DNA from: Cohnella nanjingensis
GTDB taxonomy: Bacteria; Bacillota; Bacilli; Paenibacillales; Paenibacillaceae
DNA: 64,000 nucleotides
NCBI RefSeq assembly: GCF_014212125.1
Contig: NZ_JACJVP010000007.1
Location: 174,840-238,839, forward strand
Reading direction: 5' to 3'
Shown here: piece by piece, positions 42,892 to 49,704 of the stretch
Numbering within the stretch: the first letter of the stretch is position 1
Layout: each line of letters begins with the position of its first letter
Position numbers and translations under genes: made by a program
The notes under the pieces: generated by a model
The model's database searches: none
Seen by the model: only the letters and a program-made list of their open reading frames with translations
What the model was told of the DNA's origin: nothing

Positions 42892-43271
42892 ATGAGGAAG
42901 CTGATCGTCCAAGAGTTGGTTTCGATTGACGGCTATTTCGCGGGTCCGCACGGGGAAATCGATTGGCATCGCCCGGACGGGGAGTCAGGAATACGCAAAG
43001 CGCGGACCTTGCTTCGGCTTTGCGCCGAGCGGGTCTCATTGACGAATATCAGCTTACCGTTGTACCGGTTGTGTTAGGGGACGGCAAGCCGCTATTCCAG
43101 AACATGAGGGACAGAGCGAACATGAAGCTTATTCAATCCAAGGCGCTCCGTTCCGGCTGCATTCAACTTCATTATCAACCGGCGAGTAGTCGCAAGTTCG
43201 GTGCGAATGCAAAGGCTGCAACAGATTGCCGGTGTATCGCGAGATTCCTCCCAATTCAATTGCTAAAATAG
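42892..43271 (+). pseudogene. RibD/DHFR-like gene with internal deletion
   Basis: The first about 25 codons (MRKLIVQELVSIDGYFAGPH) are followed, after a frame change and loss of about 80 codons, by DLASALRRAGLIDEYQLTVV and PVVLGDGKPLFQ to 'CIQLHYQPA'. An intact protein of the family is at 1931. The frame then runs on through what looks like a half copy of the unit C hairpin (43213-43232). It cannot encode a functional reductase. Confidence 0.8.
43213..43232 (+). repeat. Degenerate half copy of unit C hairpin
   Basis: GGCTGCAACAGATTGCCGG differs at two positions from GGCTGCGACAGGTTGCCGG of the copy at 32573. The 3' arm is not present. It is the last recognisable member to the right. Confidence 0.45.
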
Positions 43272-43295
43272 CGCACGGGTAGGGAAAGGAGCACG

Positions 43296-43898
43296 ATGGA
43301 CATGAAAGCGAGCGCACCCGATCTTCGCATGCGGGCTCAAACGGGCAGAAGCCGTTCTTTAACATGGGCCGGATACGCCGTATTCGTTTGGTCGATCGCC
43401 TATATGCTTCCTCATCTTTATTGGGCGCTGGACGGCAAGGTCGGCTTGTCTCTCTTAAAGCCGGAAATCTCCGCTTCTTCCGAGTGGGAGATGATCAACT
43501 GGGTTGCTTCGGGCATACTCACGGCGGCAGGATTTCTGGGAATTGCAATGATCTATCTCGAAAAGCGAAAGTGGCTCAGCTGGTCGTTGCTGGCGATCAT
43601 CTGTGCTGGATGCGCCGTAGCGACCTCGCACGGCATCTATGGTATCGGCTATCGCGCCCTTCAAATCATGGGCGCGATCGAGACGGATTCCGGCCCGTTC
43701 GACATGAAGCAACATGCTTATGTCTTGTGGGATCTTTTGTTGTTCGAACCTTGGTTTGCGATCGAGGGCATTCTTTTAGGCGTTCTAGGCTGGTGTTTCA
43801 TGAACAAACCGCGCGGCAGGCGAATCTGGTCAACGCTCTGTACGGTGGGCGTCCTTGTCGGCTTGATCACGGGTTTGATTGGCGTAAGATTCGCGTAA
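43296..43898 (+). CDS. DUF3995-like membrane protein
   Basis: A 200-residue polytopic protein: 'AGYAVFVWSIAYMLPHLYWA', 'WEMINWVASGILTAAGFLGI', 'WSLLAIICAGCAVATSHGIY', 'VGVLVGLITGLIGVRFA'. About five hydrophobic helices. It shares the 'YWALDG/YWALGG' motif with the DUF3995 protein at 42360. GAAAGGAG lies 5-6 nt upstream of the ATG. Function unknown. Confidence 0.78.
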   Translation: MDMKASAPDLRMRAQTGRSRSLTWAGYAVFVWSIAYMLPHLYWALDGKVGLSLLKPEISASSEWEMINWVASGILTAAGFLGIAMIYLEKRKWLSWSLLAIICAGCAVATSHGIYGIGYRALQIMGAIETDSGPFDMKQHAYVLWDLLLFEPWFAIEGILLGVLGWCFMNKPRGRRIWSTLCTVGVLVGLITGLIGVRFA

Positions 43899-43988
43899 CG
43901 CCAATCGATGCCCGCGATCGCAGCTCGCCAAGCGCGAGCCGAACGAATGGAGAACGCTTTTCTACTGGCGCAAGCGCTCGCCGTATGC

Positions 43989-44018
43989 TACAATATCCCC
44001 AACTTTAGGAATGGAGGG
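43989..44018 (+). promoter_or_regulatory. Probable erm promoter and leader SD
   Basis: TACAAT (43989-43994) is a likely -10 box; the -35 region (TGGCGC at about 43966) is weak. GGAGGG at 44013-44018 is the SD of the leader peptide that starts at 44030. Confidence 0.55.
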
Positions 44019-44029
44019 TTGTCCTAACA

Positions 44030-44083
44030 ATGGGTGTTATTAATTTCGTCAGATTGCGTTTTGTATCCTTTGCCACTAACTGA
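44030..44083 (+). CDS. Erm leader peptide (macrolide-arrest type)
   Basis: A 17-codon ORF, MGVINFVRLRFVSFATN, with an SD upstream and the erm gene 320 nt downstream. Residues 8-10 are R-L-R. Known macrolide-arrest leaders such as ErmDL (MTHSMRLRF...) stall at the R/K-x-R/K motif when erythromycin is bound in the exit tunnel. The short spacing to terminator hairpins fits regulation by attenuation. Similarity to ErmDL is limited to RLRF. Confidence 0.8.
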   Translation: MGVINFVRLRFVSFATN

Positions 44084-44096
44084 ATAGTGAACAAAG

Positions 44097-44358
44097 GCTC
44101 TGCCTGCGTGCGGAGCAAAACGGAATCGGACTGCCCATTTTAGGATATCCTTCGCGTCGATGGATGGAGAGGGACAGCGCGCCGCGTCTGTCTCTTTTTT
44201 GCGTTTTTCTAAGGCGATACGATCGCCCTGTCCGTCTATGCGCCAGAGATCCGGCGAGCCATGCCCCCGCGCAAGCAGGGGACATGGCTGGTTTGATGCG
44301 CATCCCTACCCTTCTCGAAATCCGTCGTTCCGCCGCAGGCCCGCGCCTGCGGCTTTTT
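44097..44358 (+). promoter_or_regulatory. Erm leader attenuator region with terminator hairpins
   Basis: After the leader peptide come hairpin H1 (about 44097-44117, GGCTCTGC..GCGGAGC), a terminator-like hairpin (44168-44200; GACAGCGC..GCGTCTGTC then TCTTTTTT), hairpin H2 (44257-44289; AGCCATG.CCCC..GGGG.CATGGCT), and a strong terminator (44332-44358; GCCGCAGGC, loop CCGC, GCCTGCGGC, TTTTT). All lie before the erm start. This predicts premature termination unless stalling on the leader remodels the RNA. Confidence 0.75.
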
Positions 44359-44403
44359 CCGTTTCGGAGCCGCGGGACATTTCGATACGGGAGGAATCGA
44401 TCT

Positions 44404-45240
44404 ATGCGCAGGCAAAACAAAAAGCATCGCACGATCCGAAAATGCATATCCGGACCTAACTTTACGGGGCAGCATCTGCTCCACCACCCGGGCACGATCC
44501 GGCAGTTGATGGAGACGGCGAGGCTGCAGCCGACCGATACCGTGCTGGAGATCGGCGCCGGCAAAGGCAGCCTGACGTTCCCGCTCGCGGAGCGGGCAGC
44601 CAGGGTGCTGGCGGTGGAGGTCGACGCGGCCTTCGCGGAGACGCTCCGCGAAAAGGCGGAGCGCCATCCCCGCATCACCGTCCTCCTGGGCGACATCCGC
44701 GACATTCGGCTGCCGGCGAAGCCGTTCTGCGTGGTGGCGAACATCCCGTTCGCGATCACGACGGCGATTCTGGGAAAGCTGCTGGGGCCAGAGGGCAAAG
44801 CCTTCCAGAGAGGCGCGCTGATCCTGGAAAAGGGGGCGGCCCGGCGCTTCACGGAAGAAGCGACGGCGGACCCGAGACTGCTGGCGTGGCGAATGCAGTT
44901 CCGCTTCGAGATGCGGACGGCGGTTCCCCGCGCGCACTTCGCCCCGCCTCCGCGCGTCGACGCGGCGATCGTCCGCATCGTCCGCCGGGAGCAGCCGCTC
45001 GTGCCCGCCGCCGAGAGCCGGCGGTTCGCGGCCTTCGCCGCCTATCTCCTGCGCCAGCCGCGGCTGCCCGCGGCCGAGGCGCTGCGGGGCATCTTTACGC
45101 CGGCGCAGCTTCGGCCGACGCTGCAGCTCGCCCGGGTCGACCGGGCGCAGACGGCCGTCTCGCTGTCGCCGGAGCAGTGGGCATCGCTCTTTCTCGCGAT
45201 GCGACGGCATGTCGCCCCCTATCGCTGGCCCAAGGGCTAA
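44404..45240 (+). CDS. erm: 23S rRNA (adenine-2058-N6) methyltransferase, Erm family
   Basis: A 278-residue Erm/KsgA-family enzyme. N terminus 'GPNFTGQHLLHHPGTIRQLM', SAM motif I 'VLEIGAGKGSLTFPLAERAA', and the catalytic N113-I-P-F116 in 'VVANIPFAIT'. The N-terminal basic region and the C-terminal helical lobe fit Erm rather than KsgA. Methylating A2058 gives macrolide-lincosamide-streptogramin B resistance. The ATG at 44404 has GGGAGGA 8 nt upstream. GC-rich, unlike low-GC mobile erm genes, so it is probably a resident chromosomal gene. Confidence 0.9.
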   Translation: MRRQNKKHRTIRKCISGPNFTGQHLLHHPGTIRQLMETARLQPTDTVLEIGAGKGSLTFPLAERAARVLAVEVDAAFAETLREKAERHPRITVLLGDIRDIRLPAKPFCVVANIPFAITTAILGKLLGPEGKAFQRGALILEKGAARRFTEEATADPRLLAWRMQFRFEMRTAVPRAHFAPPPRVDAAIVRIVRREQPLVPAAESRRFAAFAAYLLRQPRLPAAEALRGIFTPAQLRPTLQLARVDRAQTAVSLSPEQWASLFLAMRRHVAPYRWPKG

Positions 45241-45440
45241 GGCCCCTACGTTTGGCGGTACCGAAATTGCAGCAGGGGTGCCCCCTCGCTTCCTTGAATA
45301 GTTTGCCAAAGTAGTGAGTGTCCTCGTAAAATACGCAAGGTTGGCACCAAACGGCAGTAAAAAGCATGGTTTTGGCAGTCGTTTGTGGACTAATCTCCGG
45401 TGTGTAAGGACGCAACCGAACCACTAGGAGGGAATCGATT

Positions 45441-45875
45441 ATGAAACCGAATGGAGCAATAACGCCGGCAGGAGAATCGCTCATTCGCAAAGTTCTGCTG
45501 ACGAATGCCGTTTCGTCCGGGGCATGCGGGCTGCTGCTGCTGTTCTTTGCCGGGTATGTCTCCGATTGGACGGGGCTGGGCAACAAGAGCGCTTTGGTTG
45601 AGACCGGGGTTTTCCTGCTCGTATTCGTCGCATTTCTCGTCTGGACCGCGTCCAGGCGCGTGGTTTCTCCGACGGCCGTGCTGATCATCACTGTGCTCGA
45701 CTTCCTTTGGGTCATCGGCAGCGCGCTTCTGCTGGGGGATCAAGGAACGACGATGACCGTTTTTGGCGTGTTGGCGGTCATTCTGGTCGCCGCGGTCGTC
45801 GGCGTATTCGGGATTTTCGAGGCGGTTTATTGCTGGCGCAACCGTGCTTTCGGAAGAGGTCAAACGATCCGGTAA
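45441..45875 (+). CDS. Four-helix membrane protein, unknown function
   Basis: A 144-residue protein with four hydrophobic segments: 'AVSSGACGLLLLFFAGYVSD', 'ETGVFLLVFVAFLVWTASRR', 'AVLIITVLDFLWVIGSALLL', 'FGVLAVILVAAVVGVFGIFE'. CTAGGAGGG lies 8-9 nt before the ATG. I do not recognise a family. The interval 45241-45440 upstream shows no gene. Confidence 0.75.
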   Translation: MKPNGAITPAGESLIRKVLLTNAVSSGACGLLLLFFAGYVSDWTGLGNKSALVETGVFLLVFVAFLVWTASRRVVSPTAVLIITVLDFLWVIGSALLLGDQGTTMTVFGVLAVILVAAVVGVFGIFEAVYCWRNRAFGRGQTIR

Positions 45876-46082
45876 AGGACTCGGCTTATCGAAGCGAATG
45901 CGGCCACCGGCTTCGCGGATGACAAGGACATCCCGGTATGGGCGAAGGCTAGCGTTGCGATCGTGCAGCAAGCTGAGATCGTTCAAGGGAAAGGCGGCAA
46001 TCGGTTCGCTCCTCAAGATCATGCAACGAGAGCTGAGGCGGTAACGGTATTGCTGAAGTTGTTGGCACAAAAGAACAAGTAA
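45876..46082 (+). pseudogene. S-layer homology (SLH) domain remnant
   Basis: Directly after the stop of the membrane protein, in the same frame, is ATGFADDKDIPVWAKASVAI and VQQAEIVQGKGGNRFAPQDH, then 'ATRAEAVTVLLKLLAQ' and a stop. This is the last SLH module of a cell-surface protein; the remainder is gone. Confidence 0.75.
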
Positions 46083-46211
46083 GGTAAGGCGCGAAATACG
46101 GCTGGAACAAAATGTGCGGCGAGACGGCCCAATTGGCGGGTTAATCGCAGGCAGCGGCCGGCAATGCGGAATCGGCGCGGCAATGCAGCACCGACCGGCT
46201 CGAGATTTTCC

Positions 46212-46250
46212 AGGACTGCAACGGGCTGTCGTAGCCGCTGCAGTCCTTTT
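46212..46250 (+). terminator. Terminator-like hairpin
   Basis: AGGACTGCA and TGCAGTCCTTTT form the outer stem with an inner GGCT/AGCC stem. It lies in a 330-bp gap (46083-46412) with no other feature apart from the likely promoter of the next gene. Confidence 0.6.
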
Positions 46251-46412
46251 CATTTTTTCTCATTCGCTATATTATATCACAAGGTACCTTGTATAGCATG
46301 GTACCGAAAGGAGGTCATAAGGATAAGTAGATCCGGATGGACTTCGCAAGTCCTCCGCGGCTTGTTGTAGTTCTGCATCCTGCAAAGAAATAAAATCCCT
46401 AAGGAGGTTCTA

Positions 46413-48486
46413 ATGAAAAAAAGATTGTGGATCTCGACTGCGGTGCTTGCGGTAACCATGCTCGCGCCGACGGGGGCGATGGCTTCCTCCCAAAGCGGCG
46501 GTTCGGCCTATGAAGAGACGCAGAAAGCTTCGGCGGAGAAAGCCGATCAGCTCACGAAATCATACGGTACGACAAGCGTGCAATATGCCCTTATCGATCA
46601 CGGCAACATCGTCGTATCCGGTCAATCCGGCCGTAACGACGAGAAAGGGCAACAGCCGTTGACGGCCAAAACGGTGTACGGCATCGGGTCGACAAGCAAG
46701 ATGTTCGTGACGGCGGCCGTTATGCAGTTAGTAGATGCGGGGAAAGTCGATCTGGATACGCCGGTCGTCCAGTATATTCCCGAGTTCACGATGGAGGACG
46801 AGCGATACAAGCAGATCACGCCGCGCATGCTGCTGAATCACTCCTCCGGTCTGAACGGAGCGACGTTGGTCAACGCCTTTTTGTTCGAAGATAACGATAC
46901 TTACGCCCACGACACGCTGCTGAAGGAGTTGGCTAACCAGAAGCTGAAGGCCGACCCGGGCGCTTTCTCCGTTTATTGCAATGACGGATTTACGCTAGCC
47001 GAGATTCTGGTAGAGAGAGTCAGCGGCATGGACTATACCTCGTATATTCATCAGCATTTTACGAAGCCGTTGGGTATGTCTAATACGAAGACGCCGTTGG
47101 ATCCGTTGAACGGGTCCAAGTCGGCGGGACTCTATTTGCCGACATACAAGGGACAATTGCCGAACGAGACGGTCAACGTCTTGGGAACGGGCGGCGTCTA
47201 TTCCACGGCGGAAGACATGGTCCGATTCTCGCAGATTTTCACAGGGCGGGCCAACGGGATTCTGTCCGACGAATCGGTAACGGCGATGGAACAAGAAGAG
47301 TACAAGACGCCTCTATGGCCTATGGCCGGAGGAGGCGGATACGTCAATCGGCTACGGACTCGGCTGGGACAGCGTCAATCTGTACCCGTTCGGCGAATAC
47401 GGGATTCAGGCGCTGACGAAGGGAGGAGACACGGTGCTGTATCATGCATCGCTCGTGGTGCTCCCCGAGCACGACATGGCGGCTGCCGTCCTCTCTTCCG
47501 GGGGTTCCAGCGCGACCGATCAGCTGCTGGCGAACGAGATGCTGCTTCATGCGCTGAAGGAGAAAGGAACGATAGCCGAATTCAAGCCCGAGAAGTCGTA
47601 CGGCAAGCCGGTTAAGGCGGAGATGCCGGAATCGATGCTGCAGTATGCGGGCATCTACGGAGCGACGCAACAAACGACGAAGGTCGATATTAGCAAAGCC
47701 GGCGAAATGACGTTGTCTTCGGAACAAATGCCGGACAGCCCGGCCGAGAAATACGAGTATTCGGCGGACGGATCATTCCATAGCGCGGACGGAAATACGA
47801 AGATGAGCTTCGTGAAGGAAGAGAACGGACGCACCTACCTGTGGACGCGGCAATACGTCTCGTTGCCGGGGCTGGGTCAGACGGCCATATCGCTGTATAC
47901 CGGCGAGAAGCTCGCACCCCGGGATCTTCCGGAAGAGACGGCTGCGGCTTGGAAGCAGCGGGACGGCAAGAAATACTACCTCGTCAACGAGAAGTATACC
48001 TCGGTGATGTATCTGCTGCCGACGACGCTCCAGTTGAATCTGTCGCAGCAATTGCCCGGTTATGTGGCGGACAAACAAATTACGGGCCCGAATACGGCTG
48101 CCCCCGACTTGCAAATATCGGCGATGTACGGTCGAGACCTCATGGCATATCATTTCTATACGCAGGATGACGCCGAGTATCTGCAAGTCGCGGGAAGCGT
48201 CTATGTCAACGAAGACGCCGTGAAGCCGATCTATGTCGCCAAGAAGTCGTCGGCCACGATCCCGTCGAGCGGTTACGCCAAGTGGTATACGTTGAATGAG
48301 AAGGACGCGGGCAAGACGATCAAGGTGAAGATCCCGAAGAAAGGCTCGTTCGCGGTCTACGACGAGAAGGGAACGTGCGTGAGCTTCAGCGTCGTCGAGG
48401 GGGATCGGAAGGTCGCGTTGCCGGCGAAAGGATCCATCGTTTTCGCGGGAGAGGCCGGGTCGAAGTTCGAGATCACCTTGCAATAA
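46413..48486 (+). pseudogene. Secreted serine hydrolase (beta-lactamase family), frameshifted
   Basis: A signal peptide ([20 protein letters not shown]) leads an S12-type domain with S93-T-S-K96 and Y188-C-N. Near 47335, in a GGAGGAGGCGG run, the frame shifts by +1. It continues as '[20 protein letters not shown]', 'ITKGGD'-like and '[20 protein letters not shown]', then about 300 residues of a beta-rich C-terminal region. If restored the protein is about 690 residues. A one-base insertion is the simplest cause; sequencing error is possible. AAGGAGG precedes the ATG. Confidence 0.82.
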
Positions 48487-48510
48487 CATTGAAGAATTGC
48501 GATGAACGCG

Positions 48511-48552
48511 AGGCTGGAAATAGCTCGGGCAACCGGCTGTTTCCAGCCTTTT
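48511..48552 (+). terminator. Terminator after the serine hydrolase
   Basis: AGGCTGGAAATAGC and GCTGTTTCCAGCC pair (one mismatch) around an 11-nt loop and are followed by TTTTG. It also lies at the 3' end of the minus-strand reductase. Confidence 0.75.
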
Positions 48553-48568
48553 GTGCGCTTGGCAGCGC

Positions 48569-49135
48569 TCAGATCCTCTCGTAACGCAACCCTACGACGC
48601 CGTTCCGGTGAACGGTGTGATCGAGCAGGCGAAAGGAGAACGGAGCGTTCACATCCGCGAACAGTCTCTCGCCGCGTGCGGCGACGACCGGATGGACGTA
48701 CAGCCAGATCTCGTCGAAGAGCGCGTTCCGGAGGAACAGCTGCCAAGTGTTCACGCCGCTCTCCACGGAGATATTTTTTCCTTCGGTCTCTTTGAGGCTT
48801 TCGACCTTCCGAACCAACGATTCCTCGTCCTTCAATACCCATAGCTCCGAATTCGGCCATACCAATTCCCGCTCGGAACGGGCGACGACGATCTTCCGGA
48901 TGGCGTTGATCCGTTGGGCGAAGGATCGCTCGAGCGCGGACGCGGACGACTGCTCGGCGGTCATCCAATATTCGGCCATGGAAGGATAAGTGCGGCCTCC
49001 GATCACGAGGGTATCCAGCGTCTTGTAATATTCATAGGCTTCCTCTACGATCTCGTCGCTGAATGTCATCCATTCGTCCACATGGGACACGATGCCGTTA
49101 AGGGAAATCTGCATATACAACGTGATTTTTTTCAT
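48569..49135 (-). CDS. RibD C-terminal / DHFR-like protein
   Basis: A 188-residue protein starting MKKITLYMQISLNGIVSHVD with 'LVIGGRTYPSMAEYWMTAEQ' and 'NISVESGVNTWQLFLRNALF', matching the YyaP-type DHFR-like fold. It is diverged from the other family members in the window. GGAGG lies just before the ATG. It is divergent from the BlaI gene. Confidence 0.85.
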   Translation of the reverse strand: MKKITLYMQISLNGIVSHVDEWMTFSDEIVEEAYEYYKTLDTLVIGGRTYPSMAEYWMTAEQSSASALERSFAQRINAIRKIVVARSERELVWPNSELWVLKDEESLVRKVESLKETEGKNISVESGVNTWQLFLRNALFDEIWLYVHPVVAARGERLFADVNAPFSFRLLDHTVHRNGVVGLRYERI

Positions 49136-49344
49136 GATCGAGCCTCCTCTGGGATTGGGACGACGCGTGGACGGGCTTCTACCTTATTTTAGCCGAATGG
49201 CAGAGGTTTGCGTTCTCCTGAATTGCTATGTTGATTGCTTTGTTTGCCGTCGACAAAGCAAATCAAGGTTGCGCCGCGAGGTTTATTGCGATAAACTCGA
49301 CGGGAGAGGTTTATCTGAATAAACCCACCCGGGAGGAAGCAAGC

Positions 49345-49704
49345 ATGGATTCCATCAAACTCTACGATGCGGAATATAAGTTCGTCAGCCTGATCTGGGA
49401 ATCCGAACCGATCAACTCGACCGAGCTCGTGCGGCTGTGTCAGGAGAGGCTGGGCTGGAAGAAATCGACGACCTATACGGTGCTGCGCAAGCTGTGCGAA
49501 CGAGGGGTTCTGCGCAACGAGAACGCCCAGGTGCGATCGCTCGTCAAGCTGGAGGACGTACAGCGGTACGAGAGCGAGGCGTTGATCGACAAGAGCTTCG
49601 GCGGCTCGCTGCCGAAGTTCCTGACCGCCTTCCTGAATCAGAAGAAACTGTCGGCGCAGGAGATCGAGAAGCTGAAGCGCATCATCGAGGAGGCGGCCGA
49701 ATGA
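49345..49704 (+). CDS. blaI: BlaI/MecI/CopY-family repressor
   Basis: A 119-residue winged-helix repressor: 'YDAEYKFVSLIWESEPINST', 'ELVRLCQERLGWKKSTTYTV', 'LRKLCERGVLRNENAQVRSL'. The recognition helix 'KKSTTYTVLRKLCERGVL' is typical of BlaI/MecI. In the family, a partner BlaR1-like protease triggers its cleavage. The ATG at 49345 has GGGAGGA 8 nt upstream. It overlaps the BlaR1-like gene by 4 nt (ATGA). Confidence 0.9.
   Translation: MDSIKLYDAEYKFVSLIWESEPINSTELVRLCQERLGWKKSTTYTVLRKLCERGVLRNENAQVRSLVKLEDVQRYESEALIDKSFGGSLPKFLTAFLNQKKLSAQEIEKLKRIIEEAAE

Noticed and set aside
9396..43232. Unit C repeats as integron attC sites with a gene-cassette array
   Set aside because: The ends do not show RYYYAAC at the left or GTTRRRY at the right, only occasional chance matches; no IntI-type integrase is in the window, and several modules are on the opposite strand. 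The resemblance to a cassette array is kept as an analogy only.
47325..47350. Programmed ribosomal frameshift in the serine hydrolase
   Set aside because: No stop codon or known slippery heptamer lies at the site and no downstream pseudoknot is evident; the SD-like GGAGGAGG alone is not enough.
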